A DNA stretch of 51,046 nt from Candidatus Aphodousia gallistercoris (GTDB lineage: Bacteria; Pseudomonadota; Gammaproteobacteria; Burkholderiales; Burkholderiaceae_F): contig DVNT01000005.1 of NCBI GenBank assembly GCA_018714185.1, positions 1 through 51,046 of the forward strand, in the 5' to 3' direction. Below are positions 36,535-47,862 of the stretch, piece after piece (the first letter of the stretch is position 1; the number at the start of each line of letters is the position of its first letter). Under the pieces are notes generated by a model. That model was given only the letters and a program-made list of their open reading frames with translations, was not told the DNA's origin and ran no database searches. The translations under genes and the position numbers were made by a program.

Positions 36535-37842
36535 TTATTCCTCGTCTAGAAATTCTTTCTGGATATCGACAAAATATTGGATCGCCTCATTCAAGTCAAG
36601 CGTTTCCTGCTTCATGAAACGTTCGCTTTCATCTCCGAAGAGGCGCTTCACGGTTACCTTGCTGTTCGTGACTTCTTCTTCGCCGCAAATAAAGGCAAAG
36701 GTTGCGCCGCTTTGGTCGGCTTTCTTCATTTGGCTCTTAAAGCTTGCATCGCCCGCATGCACGATCACATCGTAGCCCGCGTCACGCAAAATTTCGCCGA
36801 GCACCATCGCATAGCCCTGGGTTTCGCCGCCCATGTGCAAAATGTACATTTCGGTATCGGGCTCTTCATCCTTGAAACCGCACTCGCGCATGACTTCGAG
36901 CACGCGCTCCACGCCCATGGCAAAGCCTACGCCCGGCGTAGGACGACCGCCCAACATTTCCACGAGCGGGTCATAGCGGCCGCCGCCGCAAACCGTAGCC
37001 TGGGCACCGAGCTTGTCGGTAATCCATTCGTAAACGGTGTGGTTGTAGTAGTCCAAGCCGCGAACCAGGCGCGGGTTGATCTTGTACTCGATGTCGTTGA
37101 CCGACAGCAGATGCTCCAGGCGGTTTAAGAACGCCAGGCTGTCATTTTTCAGGTAATCGAGCAAGCGCGGAGCGCCTTCGACCAACTCCTGCATGTCCGG
37201 GTTTTTCGTATCCAAAATGCGCAGCGGATTGGTATAGAGCCGACGCTGGGCGTCTTCATCCAAAATATCGCGGTGCGCCTCAAAATATTCAATCAATGCT
37301 TGACGGTGTTCGCGACGCTCATCCAAGTTGCCGAGCGAATTCAACTCAAGCTTTAACGGAAGAATGTTCAATTCGTCAAAAATGCGGCGGGCCATCAGGA
37401 TTTGTTCGACATCCACATCAGGTCCCTTAAAGCCCAAGGCTTCCACGCCCATCTGGTGGAATTGACGGTAGCGGCCGCGCTGGGGACGCTCGTGGCGGAA
37501 CATCGGGCCGAAGTACCAAAGCCGCTGCGGGGCATTGTAGGTGAGGTTATGTTCAATCACGCTACGCACGACGCCGGCCGTATTTTCCGGCCGCAAAGAC
37601 AGTTCCTCGCCGTTTAAGGAATCCGTAAAGCAGTACATTTCCTTTTCAACGATGTCGGTGACTTCGCCGATGCCGCGCTTAAAAAGCGGCGTTGCCTCCA
37701 AAATCGGCGTACGAATTTGCTTATAGCCGTACATGCGCACGGCATCGCGGCAAACATCAATGAATTCCGACCAAATCGCTTCATCGGCGGGCAAAATGTC
37801 ATTCATGCCCCGGATTCCGTTAATTTTTTGTACTTTTGCCAT
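36535..37842 (-). CDS. hisS: Histidyl-tRNA synthetase
   Basis: Class II synthetase that charges tRNA-His. The 435-residue protein shows [16 protein letters not shown] at the start, motif 1 near [16 protein letters not shown], motif 2 [16 protein letters not shown] and the histidine-specific [13 protein letters not shown]. Motif 3 includes [13 protein letters not shown], and an anticodon domain follows. It starts 20 bases after ispG and precedes yfgM, which fits the conserved order ispG-hisS-yfgM-bamB-der. Confidence 0.97.
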   Translation of the reverse strand: MAKVQKINGIRGMNDILPADEAIWSEFIDVCRDAVRMYGYKQIRTPILEATPLFKRGIGEVTDIVEKEMYCFTDSLNGEELSLRPENTAGVVRSVIEHNLTYNAPQRLWYFGPMFRHERPQRGRYRQFHQMGVEALGFKGPDVDVEQILMARRIFDELNILPLKLELNSLGNLDERREHRQALIEYFEAHRDILDEDAQRRLYTNPLRILDTKNPDMQELVEGAPRLLDYLKNDSLAFLNRLEHLLSVNDIEYKINPRLVRGLDYYNHTVYEWITDKLGAQATVCGGGRYDPLVEMLGGRPTPGVGFAMGVERVLEVMRECGFKDEEPDTEMYILHMGGETQGYAMVLGEILRDAGYDVIVHAGDASFKSQMKKADQSGATFAFICGEEEVTNSKVTVKRLFGDESERFMKQETLDLNEAIQYFVDIQKEFLDEE

Positions 37843-37862
37843 CTTTGTCTTCTTTCAATAAG

Positions 37863-39125
37863 TCAATTTTTCGGACGATAGTGTGATTGAACATACGCTT
37901 CAATCATCGCATGAAACTCTTGAGCCATGGCAGAAATATTCTGCGCGTCGCCCTTAATCGTACAGACTTTTACGCCGTCCTGATAGACGGGCGCCACCGC
38001 CGACTCGCCGGCACCGGGTAAACTGATGCCGATATTGGCGTGCTTGCTCTCGCCCGGCCCGTTCACAACGCAACCCATGACGGCAACAGCCATTTTTTCA
38101 AAGCCCGGGTTCGTTTGACGCCACACGGGACTGCGATCGCGCAAAAATTGTTGCGTTCGAGCGGCGAGTTCTTGAAACAGGCTGCTGCTCGTGCGGCCGC
38201 ACCCGGGGCAAGAAACCACCATCGGCATGAAGCTTCTGAGCCCCATGGTTTGCAGCATTTCTTGCGCCACTCGTACTTCCTCGGTTCGGGGCTTGCCCGG
38301 CATCGGGGTAATGCTCACGCGAATCGTATCGCCGATGCCTTCGGCTAGCAGCACGCCCATAGCCACCGAGCTCGCCACCACCCCTTTGGTCCCGATACCG
38401 GCTTCGGTCAAGCCCAAATGCAGCGCGTAGCGACACGTACCGGCCATCTCGCGATATACGGCAATAAGATCGGGCACGGCACTGACCTTGGCCGAAAGCA
38501 CAATGCGGTCGGCCGGCATGCCGAGCCTTTGGGCCGCTTGGGCGCTTTGCACCGCCGAGGCCACCAGCGCATGCCTCAGCACTTCGCCGGGCGTTTCTGG
38601 AAGCGCTCGCGCGCGGTTTTCGTCCATCATGCGCGAAAGGATCGCCGGATCCAAGGAACCGCCGTTCACGCCGATGCGCACGGGTTTATCATATTGAAGT
38701 GCCACTTCAATCATGCGGGCAAAATTTTCCATTCCCCGCTCGCCTTTGCCGACATTGCCCGGATTGATCCGGTACTTCGAGAGCGCCCGGGCGCATTCAC
38801 CCACTTCCGTCAAAAGCTTGTGGCCGTTGTAGTGAAAGTCTCCCACCAGAGGCACCGTACAGCCTAGCGTATCGAGCTTTTCGCGAATCCGTACGACGGC
38901 CCGAGCCGCTTCAGGGGTATTGACCGTAAGCCGCACAAGCTCGCTACCGGCCTGCGCAAGGGCGAGCACCTGCTCGACCGTTGCCTCAACATCGGCCGTC
39001 GGCGTATTGGTCATCGACTGGACCCGAATGGGAGAGGCGCCTCCGAGAGTCACGTCGTTTTGCCCGTAGCGCACATGCACGCAGTACGTCTCATGGCGCG
39101 GCCGGTATACGCTTTTTTGCATCAC
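37863..39125 (-). CDS. ispG: 4-hydroxy-3-methylbut-2-enyl diphosphate synthase (flavodoxin/ferredoxin)
   Basis: An iron-sulfur enzyme of the MEP isoprenoid pathway that converts MEcPP to HMBPP. The 420-residue protein carries a TIM-barrel part beginning [25 protein letters not shown]. Family features are RINPGNVG and the cluster-binding Cys in [17 protein letters not shown], with the third Cys in [19 protein letters not shown]. It overlaps the rlmN stop by four bases. In many Burkholderiales a pilF- or rodZ-like gene lies between rlmN and ispG; none is present here. Confidence 0.96.
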   Translation of the reverse strand: MMQKSVYRPRHETYCVHVRYGQNDVTLGGASPIRVQSMTNTPTADVEATVEQVLALAQAGSELVRLTVNTPEAARAVVRIREKLDTLGCTVPLVGDFHYNGHKLLTEVGECARALSKYRINPGNVGKGERGMENFARMIEVALQYDKPVRIGVNGGSLDPAILSRMMDENRARALPETPGEVLRHALVASAVQSAQAAQRLGMPADRIVLSAKVSAVPDLIAVYREMAGTCRYALHLGLTEAGIGTKGVVASSVAMGVLLAEGIGDTIRVSITPMPGKPRTEEVRVAQEMLQTMGLRSFMPMVVSCPGCGRTSSSLFQELAARTQQFLRDRSPVWRQTNPGFEKMAVAVMGCVVNGPGESKHANIGISLPGAGESAVAPVYQDGVKVCTIKGDAQNISAMAQEFHAMIEAYVQSHYRPKN

Positions 39126-40258
39126 TTCACCTTCTTGAGAAACGTCGCCTGCGCCTTTTGCTCGATAAGCCGCTCGGCACGGCGCGTCCTATCTTTGATG
39201 TTGCCGGCAAGCTGCCCGCAGGCGGCATCGATATCATCGCCCCGGGTCTTTCGCACCGTCGCAACATAGCCTTGGTTTATCAGGTAATCTTGAAAAGCCT
39301 TCACGTCAGCCGGATCAGGCTTTCTGAGGTCGCTATCGGGGAAGGGATTAAAGGGAATCAAGTTAAACTTGCAGGAGATTCCCTTTACAAGCTTCACCAA
39401 AGCCTTCGCCTCTTGCAAATGGTCATTGACTCCGCCCAGGAGCAGATACTCAAAAGTAATGTAGTCACGGGGCGCGTGCGAGAGGTAGCGCTTGCAGGCA
39501 GCCATCAAGTCGGCCAAGGGATGCTTGCGGTTAATCGGCATGATCTGATCGCGCAGTTCATCGGTCGGCGCATGAAGCGAGACGGCCAATGCCACAGGTA
39601 CGGCCGCAGCCAATCGGTCCATCTGCATCGTCAGTCCGCAAGTCGAGACCGTCACGCGCCGGCGGCTTAAGCCGTAACCGTTGTCATCGAGCATGAGCTT
39701 GAGCGCCACGATGACATTGTCTAAATTTTGCAGCGGCTCGCCCATGCCCATGAGCACAACATTGCTGATCACGCGCTCGGCCGAATCGGTAATGCCCATA
39801 TCCTCGCGCAGCGTCTTTTCCGCGTGCCAGAGCTGGCCGATAATCTCCGAAGCGTGCAAGTTGCGGTTAAAGCCCTGCTTGCCCGTCGAACAAAACAGGC
39901 ACCCCATGGCACAGCCGGCTTGCGTTGAAACGCAAAGCGTACCGCGATCGTCTTCCGGAATAAAAACCGTTTCAATCGCGTTGCCGTTGCCCACGTCAAA
40001 GAGCCACTTTCGGGTGCCGTCCGCACTGAGCTTATCCCAAATCGGGCGAGGAGCCCGGATTTCGCAATTGGCTTCAAGTTTTGCTCTAAAAGCCTTCGCC
40101 AAGTCCGTCATTTGCGAGAAATCTCCCACGCAATGGCGATGAATCCAACGCAACAGCTGGATGGCACGAAAGCGCTTTTCGCCCAAGCTCTCGCAATAAG
40201 CAATTAACCCCTCGCGATCGAGATCGAGCAAATTCACACGGGAAGATTCTTCGTTCAT
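39122..40258 (-). CDS. rlmN: Dual-specificity 23S rRNA / tRNA methyltransferase RlmN
   Basis: A radical-SAM enzyme that methylates C2 of A2503 in 23S rRNA and A37 in some tRNAs. The 378-residue protein has the CxxxCxxC cluster site in [14 protein letters not shown] and [16 protein letters not shown]. The two catalytic Cys needed for the methyl-carrying mechanism would be one near VSTCGLTM and one near the C-terminus in [13 protein letters not shown]. It is followed directly by ispG, with a four-base overlap, and preceded by ndk with a terminator between. Confidence 0.95.
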   Translation of the reverse strand: MNEESSRVNLLDLDREGLIAYCESLGEKRFRAIQLLRWIHRHCVGDFSQMTDLAKAFRAKLEANCEIRAPRPIWDKLSADGTRKWLFDVGNGNAIETVFIPEDDRGTLCVSTQAGCAMGCLFCSTGKQGFNRNLHASEIIGQLWHAEKTLREDMGITDSAERVISNVVLMGMGEPLQNLDNVIVALKLMLDDNGYGLSRRRVTVSTCGLTMQMDRLAAAVPVALAVSLHAPTDELRDQIMPINRKHPLADLMAACKRYLSHAPRDYITFEYLLLGGVNDHLQEAKALVKLVKGISCKFNLIPFNPFPDSDLRKPDPADVKAFQDYLINQGYVATVRKTRGDDIDAACGQLAGNIKDRTRRAERLIEQKAQATFLKKVK

Positions 40259-40321
40259 ATACGGTCAGAAATAAAGAAAAACTTGAAAACAATGAGAAGC
40301 CGAAAAAACATCCTGAAAACA

Positions 40322-40371
40322 GAAAACTCTGCACCGACCCGAAAGCTAGCCGCCTCGGGCACGGCACAGAG
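40322..40371 (-). terminator. Terminator after ndk
   Basis: Minus-strand CTCTGTGCCG-GCCCGA pairs with TCGGG-CGGTGCAGAG (some wobble pairs, one mismatch) and is followed by TTTTCTGTTTTC. A strong stem just past the ndk stop codon. Confidence 0.8.
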
Positions 40372-40384
40372 CCTTTAGAGCCGA

Positions 40385-40837
40385 TTACTTACCGCAGCAG
40401 CAACCGCAGCACTTGCGTTCGCAAATAGCCAAGGTCGGGAAGAAGTAAGCGATTTCAACGGCAGCCGTTTCGGGAGCGTCGGAACCGTGGACGGCGTTGG
40501 CGTCAATGCTTTGGGCAAAGTCGGCGCGGATCGTGCCGGGGGCGGCCTTCTTCGGGTCCGTAGCGCCCATCAATTCACGATTCTTGGCGATAGCGCCTTC
40601 ACCTTCCAACACTTGGATCATGACCGGGCCGGAGGTCATGAAAGCCACCAAATCCTTGAAGAAGGGACGATCCTTGTGCACGGCGTAGAAGCCTTCGGCT
40701 TCAGCTTGGGACAATTGACGCATTTGAGCGGCAACAATCTTCAAACCGGCGTTTTCAAAACGCGTGTAGATTTGGCCGATCACGTTCTTGGCAACGGCAT
40801 CGGGCTTGATGATGGAAAGGGTGCGTTCAATAGCCAT
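40385..40837 (-). CDS. ndk: Nucleoside diphosphate kinase with a Cys-rich C-terminal tail
   Basis: Ndk exchanges phosphates between NTPs and NDPs. The core is standard: [15 protein letters not shown] at the N-terminus, [16 protein letters not shown], the [22 protein letters not shown] loop, and the catalytic His in [13 protein letters not shown]. The enzyme normally ends soon after the Phe-Phe motif, near 141 residues. Here [21 protein letters not shown] adds an unusual tail, giving 150 residues with six Cys among the last twelve. The codons are read cleanly and the stop is followed by a terminator, so this is not a frameshift. GGGGA lies about ten bases before the ATG. Confidence 0.96.
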   Translation of the reverse strand: MAIERTLSIIKPDAVAKNVIGQIYTRFENAGLKIVAAQMRQLSQAEAEGFYAVHKDRPFFKDLVAFMTSGPVMIQVLEGEGAIAKNRELMGATDPKKAAPGTIRADFAQSIDANAVHGSDAPETAAVEIAYFFPTLAICERKCCGCCCGK

Positions 40838-41000
40838 TTTTTATATTCCCCAAAAAAGATAAAAATCCGCGACAAAGCCGGTCCGCAGAAACGTTTCCGC
40901 GGCCCGCCGATCGCAGCCTAAATAAAATTCAATCAAAGCAGCCTTGCGGCGGCTCCGACCAAGCCGAATTCTAACAAAAAAAGTCCTTGATTCCTATGAA
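40838..41000 (-). promoter_or_regulatory. ndk upstream region
   Basis: The region is AT-rich near 40960-40990 on the minus strand, with TAGAAT as a candidate -10 following a run of seven Ts. No clear -35 was found. It lies between the ankyrin-like remnant and ndk. Confidence 0.3.
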
Positions 41001-41400
41001 CTAGCGCGCTCTGTCGAACGCAGTATCATGGGAGCGTGCCCCCATTTCTAGCAGTTGTCGAACATCTGCACCTGCATGCAGATTCCATGCAACGGCGGGC
41101 GTGTCCGCTAAGACGCCCCCATTGAGTTTCGAGCAGGGTTTTGAGGCACTTATCCCCGTGTTCTTTTCGAGTAATATCGGCTGCGCCATTGAGGCCGGCA
41201 TTGATCAGCAGGCCTTTTGCCGATCGGTAGAGTCCAGGCTTGATTAGCTTTCCGGGAAACAGGGGGCTTCGGTTTCGTTTGCTTGGGATTGAAGACCGCT
41301 ATCTCATCCATCTGTCCATGGCCCTGGCTTTGGATGTGCAGCTTTCCTCTCGAATCGCGACCTCTATGCACTATTCCGCGGCATCTACTAAAAAATGCAT
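41001..41400 (-). pseudogene. Decayed ankyrin-repeat-like gene remnant
   Basis: No intact reading frame covers this 400-base stretch, yet two frames on the minus strand read like broken ankyrin repeats. One gives GLLINAGLNGAADITRKEHG and then CLKTLLETQWG. The other gives ADTPAVAWNLHAGADVRQLL followed by EMGARSHDTAFDRAR and a stop. At least one frameshift and several upstream stop codons would be needed to join them. Ankyrin likeness is a judgement by eye from the Leu-Leu, Gly-Ala-Asp and Ala-Gly spacing. Its neighbours ndk and tatD are intact. It may be the residue of a small ankyrin gene. Confidence 0.45.
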
Positions 41401-42222
41401 CTATTTGCACCAGTCGGCTTGAACGCAATCAAGTCCGGGCGGCAGGCAGCCTTTAAGCCTTGGGAAGAAACGAAGAGTATTTTTGAAAATTTGCTCTTGC
41501 AGCCCGGCCGCATCCTCGCCCCGAATGCGGGAAAGCTCCTCGAGATAGGCCGCAAGGTAAGCCGGCTCCGACTGCCCCTTTGCATTAAAGCTGGGCGGCA
41601 TGTCGGGCGCATCGGTCTCCAGCAGCAGCGCATCGGCCTCAACGGCTGCCGCGCAACGCCTCAGCCGCTTGCTGCCCGGATACGTGAGCGCTCCGCCGAT
41701 GCCAATGCCGTAGCCGCGCTTGAGTACTTCGCGCGCCTGCTCGGGCGAGCCCGGGAAAGCGTGCACGCTGCCGCTTACACTGCGGTATTCATCCATCACT
41801 TCAATGACACGATAAAGCGAACGCCGGGCATGAATCGACACGGGCAGAGCAAAGCGCGCGGCAAGCGCCATCTGGCGCTTGAAAAAATACTCTTGTCTTT
41901 TCCTATCGGGATCCTCAATGTAAAAATCCAGGCCGATCTCGCCGATGCCGATCAAATAGGGATCATCAATATGGTCCGTTAAAAAGCTCTCCAAGCTCAG
42001 CAAAGCATCCTCGCTTACCCGATGCACAAAGATCGGGTGAATGCCCACGCAGTAGCCCCAGCCGATACGGCGCGCCGCCAAGCGGGCTTTCTCGAAATCT
42101 TCGTGCGTGCCGGTTGTAATGAGGCCGCAGACTACGCCGGCCTTGCGAGACCGCTCAAGAGCCCCTTGAAGGCTTTCAGCCACGGGGACAATACCGAAAT
42201 GAGAGTGCGTATCAATGAGCAT
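41401..42222 (-). CDS. tatD: TatD-family metal-dependent hydrolase/DNase
   Basis: A 273-residue TIM-barrel hydrolase. Metal and active-site residues are in place: MLIDTHSHF (His-x-His), GEIGLDFYIED (Glu), PVSIHARRS (His), HAFPGSPEQA (His) and LLLETDAPDMPP (Asp). Members of this family have 3'-5' exonuclease activity on DNA or D-aminoacyl-tRNA deacylase-like roles, and the paralogue cannot be told apart here. Compared with Escherichia coli TatD the sequence is diverged, and the Cys-Trp-Cys end is unusual. It starts three bases after lolD and so is in the lolC-lolD-tatD unit. Confidence 0.87.
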   Translation of the reverse strand: MLIDTHSHFGIVPVAESLQGALERSRKAGVVCGLITTGTHEDFEKARLAARRIGWGYCVGIHPIFVHRVSEDALLSLESFLTDHIDDPYLIGIGEIGLDFYIEDPDRKRQEYFFKRQMALAARFALPVSIHARRSLYRVIEVMDEYRSVSGSVHAFPGSPEQAREVLKRGYGIGIGGALTYPGSKRLRRCAAAVEADALLLETDAPDMPPSFNAKGQSEPAYLAAYLEELSRIRGEDAAGLQEQIFKNTLRFFPRLKGCLPPGLDCVQADWCK

Positions 42223-42225
42223 GAT

Positions 42226-42921
42226 TTAGGGCTCCGGGCCACACTCAATAAGACCATCCTTGAGCGTGAGGATGCGATCGCAGCGCCGGGCAAGCGCCAA
42301 GTCGTGCGTGACGATCACGCAGGCCGCTTTTTCTTCGCGTGCAAGCGACAAAAAAAGCTTGAACACGCTCTCGGCCGTGGCTCCGTCCAAATTGCCCGTC
42401 GGCTCATCGGCAAGAATGCAATCGGGGCCGGCGACCATGGCCCGGGCAATGGCGCAGCGCTGCCGCTCCCCGCCGGACATTTGCGAAGGCAGATGGCGGC
42501 TCCGATGTGAGAGCTTGAGGGCTGCGAGCATGGCCAAAGCCCGCTCTTGCACCTTCTGCGGATCTTCCCTCGCAATGGTCAACGGCATCGCCACATTCTC
42601 GAGTGCCGTAAATTCCGGCAGCAAGTGATGGAACTGGTACACAAAACCCAAACGCCGATTGCGAAGCTTTCCCCGCTCCTTCTCGCTTAAGCGGTTCACG
42701 TTAAAACCGGCCACCGTCACTTCTCCCGCATCAATATCGTCAAGGCCGCCCAAGACATGCAGCAGCGTGCTCTTGCCCGAGCCGGAAGCGCCGACTACCG
42801 CCACGAGCTCGCCTTCACAGACCGTCAGATCAATGCCTTTGAGCACGGGCACGTCCACTGTACCGTCACGGTAACTTTTTTTCACGCCGCGAGCTTCAAT
42901 CACGATTTTCTTATCATTCAT
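42226..42921 (-). CDS. lolD: Lipoprotein-releasing ABC ATPase LolD
   Basis: The ATPase of LolCDE, which lifts outer-membrane lipoproteins from the inner membrane. The 231-residue protein has Walker A VGASGSGKSTLLHVLGG, the family loop GEVTVAGFNV, signature MSGGERQRCAIARAM, Walker B CILADEPTGNLD and the LolD/MacB-type THDLALARRCDRIL. The start was placed at the ATG before NDKKIVIEARG, which overlaps the end of lolC by eight bases. Upstream codons are open but read as lolC in another frame. Immediately followed by tatD. Confidence 0.94.
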   Translation of the reverse strand: MNDKKIVIEARGVKKSYRDGTVDVPVLKGIDLTVCEGELVAVVGASGSGKSTLLHVLGGLDDIDAGEVTVAGFNVNRLSEKERGKLRNRRLGFVYQFHHLLPEFTALENVAMPLTIAREDPQKVQERALAMLAALKLSHRSRHLPSQMSGGERQRCAIARAMVAGPDCILADEPTGNLDGATAESVFKLFLSLAREEKAACVIVTHDLALARRCDRILTLKDGLIECGPEP

Positions 42922-44167
42922 AGCGCAAAGCCTCCGCCGGTTTGGTTTGAGAGGCGCGCCAGCTCGGATAGACCGTGGCCGCCAATGACAAAAGGAAAGA
43001 GAAGGCAGCGATCGGGATAATGTCGCCGGCTCTCGGATCCGACGGCAAGGAGCTGATAAAGTACACCTCCTTCGGCAGGAACTGGATGCCGAAAAGCCCC
43101 TCGATGGCCGGCACAATCACATCCAAGTTGCAGGCAATCGAAAGCCCCAACAAGACCCCCACCGTTACGCCGACGACGCCGACAACGGCCCCCTGGACCA
43201 TAAAAATCGTCATAATCGAGCCGGGCGAAGCCCCGAGCGTTCTCAAAATGGCAATGTCGGACTGTTTTTCCGTCACGGTCATGACCATGCTTGAAACCAG
43301 ACCGAAAGCTCCGACAAGAACGATCAAAAATAAAATGATGGCCATCATGCGTTTTTCCACCTGCACGGCGGCAAACCAAGTGCGGTTTTGCCGAGACCAA
43401 TCGGTGACGGCAAATGAGCGCGGCAGCGTCTTCAAAATGTCGTACGAGATTTGAGGAGCCTTATCCATGTCGTCTACACGGATCTGCAGGCCCGAGGGAC
43501 CGCTCAGGCGAAAAAGCGCTTGAGCGTCCTCGCGGTCAATAAGCGCCATGGAACTGTCATACTCGTAGTGCCCTGAAGAAAAAACACCCGTCAAGGTAAA
43601 TGCTCTCATGCGCGGAACGATGCCCGCGGGCGTAGCCCGTCCCTGAGGAATAATGACATTGACTTTATCGCCGATACGCAGCCGCAAAAGCGCGGCCAGA
43701 TCCTGGCCCAGGATGATGCCGAATTCGCCCGGCTTCAAATCCGAGAGTTTTCCGTAGGTCATTTGTCCGCCGATGTCGGAGACTTCGGGCTCGAGCGCCG
43801 GATCAATGCCGCGCAGCACGACGCCCCTCACATTCGAGCCCGAACTGACCAAACCCTGGCCGGCCACATAAGGCGCGACCCCTTGCACGTGGGGATTGGC
43901 GCGCACTAACGATGCCGTGTTCTCCCAGTCGGCCAGTGCACCCCCGTAATTGATCACTTCAATGTGGGGAATAACCGAGAGCATTCGGTCACGCACTTCT
44001 TTTTGAAAGCCGTTCATCACCGATAGCACCACAATGAGCGCCATGACGCCCACGGCAATGGAGGCGACGCTGATAACCGAAATGAAGGAGATAAAACCGT
44101 TTTTGCTGCGGCCGCGCCGTCCCTGGCGCGTATAGCGCAAACCGATGCTGAGTTCGAAAGGAATCAC
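42914..44167 (-). CDS. lolC: Lipoprotein-releasing ABC permease LolC/E
   Basis: A membrane subunit of the lipoprotein release complex. The 417-residue protein starts at a GTG preceded by GGAG five bases away, and reads IPFELSIGLRYTRQGRR, the family start. A longer frame begins ten codons earlier at an ATG with no such site. A first membrane segment, a large periplasmic domain (about residues 50-260) with DRMLSVIPHIEVI, and three C-terminal membrane helices (FLIVLVGAFGLVSSMVMTV and later) give the FtsX-type fold. Only one LolC/E gene is present, so a homodimeric permease is likely. It is followed by lolD. Confidence 0.92.
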   Translation of the reverse strand: MIPFELSIGLRYTRQGRRGRSKNGFISFISVISVASIAVGVMALIVVLSVMNGFQKEVRDRMLSVIPHIEVINYGGALADWENTASLVRANPHVQGVAPYVAGQGLVSSGSNVRGVVLRGIDPALEPEVSDIGGQMTYGKLSDLKPGEFGIILGQDLAALLRLRIGDKVNVIIPQGRATPAGIVPRMRAFTLTGVFSSGHYEYDSSMALIDREDAQALFRLSGPSGLQIRVDDMDKAPQISYDILKTLPRSFAVTDWSRQNRTWFAAVQVEKRMMAIILFLIVLVGAFGLVSSMVMTVTEKQSDIAILRTLGASPGSIMTIFMVQGAVVGVVGVTVGVLLGLSIACNLDVIVPAIEGLFGIQFLPKEVYFISSLPSDPRAGDIIPIAAFSFLLSLAATVYPSWRASQTKPAEALRYE

Positions 44168-44262
44168 AAACACTCCGAGAAAAACTGCCACGATCATGAA
44201 ATTTTATAGTTTTTAGCCGCGACTCCCTACTTTTTTTGGTTAAGCATTGTTTTAGCTCGGCT

Positions 44263-44303
44263 CAAAAACAAGAAATGCCGGCAGCACGAACGAACCGCCG
44301 GCA
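44263..44303 (-). terminator. Terminator after argG
   Basis: Minus-strand TGCCGGC pairs with GCCGGCA and is followed by TTTCTTGTTTTT. It separates argG from lolC. Confidence 0.8.
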
Positions 44304-44332
44304 CCCTCAATGAACAGCAACCGCTGCCAGGC

Positions 44333-45869
<1,537 letters not shown>

Positions 45870-46457
45870 CTACGGCATCGGCTTGTCCGGCATCTTCGAT
45901 TGCAGGAACTTCTCCACCCATAGCAAGCCGATGATGGTTTTCACGTCAGTGATGCGACCGTCAAGCGCCATCTCCAGAGCTTCGTTAAAGGGCACGCGGT
46001 GCACCGTCAGGCACTCGCCTTCGTCCGGCTGGGCAGCGCCGGCCCGGGCCTGCCGGACAAGGAAAAGATCCAATTTTTCATTAGAGTAGCCGATCGCGTT
46101 ATGGATTCGGCCGAGGTAGTGCCAGTTGCCGCCGCTATAGCCCGTTTCTTCCTTGAGCTCGCGCTTGGCGCACTCCAAAGGGGGCTCGTCGGCATCGAGC
46201 TTGCCGGCAGGCAGCTCCCAGAAAGCCTGCTCGCAAGGCTGGCGCCACTGATACTCCAAGAGAACGGTCCCGTCATCGAACAAAGCCGCAATGACGGCCG
46301 CTCCGGGATGGCGGATATACTCGCGGGTACGGTCTAAACCGGAAGCGGTCTTAACCGAATCGCGCCATACATGCAAGAAATGGCCGTCAAAAATTTTCTC
46401 CCTCCCCGTGAGAGTTTCTCGCGTTGCCTGAAGACATTCTTTTTCAATTTCTTTCAC
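45870..46457 (-). CDS. Nudix hydrolase, ADP-ribose pyrophosphatase type
   Basis: A 195-residue enzyme that splits nucleoside diphosphates linked to another group. The Nudix box is complete: GKLDADEPPLECAKRELKEE followed by TGY, with the Gly, five spaced residues and Glu-Arg-Glu-Leu-x-Glu-Glu. Preceding strands HPGAAVIAALFDDGTVLLEYQWR and PCEQAFWELPAG match NudF/ADP-ribose diphosphatases. The following IGYSNEKLDLFLV also fits that branch. Exact substrate is not certain. It is divergent from the AI-2E-family gene. The stop is close to the argG upstream region, with no strong terminator seen. Confidence 0.88.
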   Translation of the reverse strand: MKEIEKECLQATRETLTGREKIFDGHFLHVWRDSVKTASGLDRTREYIRHPGAAVIAALFDDGTVLLEYQWRQPCEQAFWELPAGKLDADEPPLECAKRELKEETGYSGGNWHYLGRIHNAIGYSNEKLDLFLVRQARAGAAQPDEGECLTVHRVPFNEALEMALDGRITDVKTIIGLLWVEKFLQSKMPDKPMP

Positions 46458-46572
46458 AATTCGGCTCCTTTTTTTGAATGCTCCTATTTTAGAGCGCTTT
46501 TGTTTCGGAAAAGCTCGGGATAAATGCAGTTTTTTCTTTGCTTTTCGTTTAGACTTATCAGGCGCTTTTTTG

Positions 46573-47811
46573 ATGACTTTCCAAAAACTTATGATCAGCC
46601 TACGAGATCACGTCGACATTATCATCCGTCTCATTTTCGGCTTTGCCATAGCCATCGGGTGCTACTTTGTCGTAGAGCCTTTTTTAACGGCCATTACCAT
46701 TGCCGGCATCATCACCATTGTCAGCTGGCCCATGTTCAAGCGCTGCAAGAATTCCTTTGCAGAGTACTCGACGCCGGCTGCCTTCATTATGGTAACGCTC
46801 TTAGTGGTGTGCCTGATCATCCCGTTTTCGTTTCTCTCGGCCGTCGTTGCGCAACAGCTGCCGGGGGCTATCGCCAACATTGTCGATGCCATCCGCAACC
46901 TGACCGCACCCGAATGGCTCAAGCAAATCCCGGTCATCGGTCCTTGGCTTTACAGCCAAATAGCCATTGCCTTTGAGCCCCAAGCGCTCAATGAACTCAT
47001 CCGCAAGCTCATCGATCCGGTTAGCCGCGAAATCCTCAATATTGCCCTAACGCTCGGCAACGGCTTGGTGCAGATGGCCCTGGTTGCCTTCATCGCCTTT
47101 TTCTTTTACCGGGACGGGGATGCCCTGGCTAGCCGCGCCCAGGACCTGCTCGACAAAGTCTCGGGCGGACTCAGCGACGAGCTCGCTTCGATATTGGTTA
47201 ACACCACCCGCAGCGTGGTTTGGGGCATTGTCGGCACGGCCGCAGCCCAAGGCATCGTTGCCTGCATCGGCTTTCTAATCGTCGGAGTGCCGGGCACGCT
47301 GCTCTTAACGGTGGCCGTATTCATCCTCTCGGTGGTGCCGATCGGTCCTCCGATGGTATGGATTCCCGTAGCGATCTGGCTTTACATGCAAGGCAATCTC
47401 GGCATGGCTGTTTTCATGGTTTTGTGGGGAACGCTTGCCGTGGCGAGCGTTGATAATTTCATCAAGCCGCTCATCATTGCCCGCGGCACGCCCCTGCCGA
47501 TTTCGCTCGTGTTCCTCGGCGTTTTCGGCGGCGTCATCGCCTTCGGCTTTCTCGGCATGATTTTGGGACCGGTTCTTTTGGCAATCGGCATGGCCATGAT
47601 TAAAACATGGCTGTCTAAGAAAAGCCGCAAGCGCATAGCAAAGGCTGCCGTTTCCATCCGCTTTCCGGCTTTAAAGGAGGCGCAGGATACAACCGACCAT
47701 GCTCAGGCGCCATCCAAGCCTACGGCACCGACAGCTGCGCCCGTACAGCAGGCGATGAAGCCCCCTCGACGGGATCATCCTCGCTCCTACCCCAGCGGCA
47801 AAAAACAATGA
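46573..47811 (+). CDS. AI-2E family (PerM/YdiK-like) permease
   Basis: A 412-residue inner-membrane protein with about eight hydrophobic helices. The family's conserved C-terminal region is clear: VDNFIKPLIIARGTPLPISLV followed by LGVFGGVIAFGFLGMILGPVLLAIG. The N-terminal half has two long hydrophobic pairs (for example IIRLIFGFAIAIGCYFVVEPF). The C-terminal tail is basic and Pro-rich (QAPSKPTAPTAAPVQ). Members export or sense various solutes and not always autoinducer-2. The start was set at the ATG before TFQKLM; the next Met six codons on is also possible. It is monocistronic, with a strong terminator. Confidence 0.87.
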   Translation: MTFQKLMISLRDHVDIIIRLIFGFAIAIGCYFVVEPFLTAITIAGIITIVSWPMFKRCKNSFAEYSTPAAFIMVTLLVVCLIIPFSFLSAVVAQQLPGAIANIVDAIRNLTAPEWLKQIPVIGPWLYSQIAIAFEPQALNELIRKLIDPVSREILNIALTLGNGLVQMALVAFIAFFFYRDGDALASRAQDLLDKVSGGLSDELASILVNTTRSVVWGIVGTAAAQGIVACIGFLIVGVPGTLLLTVAVFILSVVPIGPPMVWIPVAIWLYMQGNLGMAVFMVLWGTLAVASVDNFIKPLIIARGTPLPISLVFLGVFGGVIAFGFLGMILGPVLLAIGMAMIKTWLSKKSRKRIAKAAVSIRFPALKEAQDTTDHAQAPSKPTAPTAAPVQQAMKPPRRDHPRSYPSGKKQ

Positions 47812-47818
47812 AAATTAT

Positions 47819-47845
47819 CCGGCACCTCGGGTGCCGGTTTTTATT
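47819..47845 (+). terminator. Terminator of the AI-2E family gene
   Basis: CCGGCACC-TCG-GGTGCCGG followed by TTTTTATT. A perfect 8-bp stem seven bases past the stop codon. Confidence 0.92.
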
Positions 47846-47862
47846 GCTGCAGCTGCTATCGG

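Noticed and set aside
41150-41428. A 92-codon open frame upstream of ndk as a real gene
   Set aside because: It overlaps the end of tatD, has no ribosome site, and conflicts with the neighbouring frames that look like a decayed ankyrin gene.
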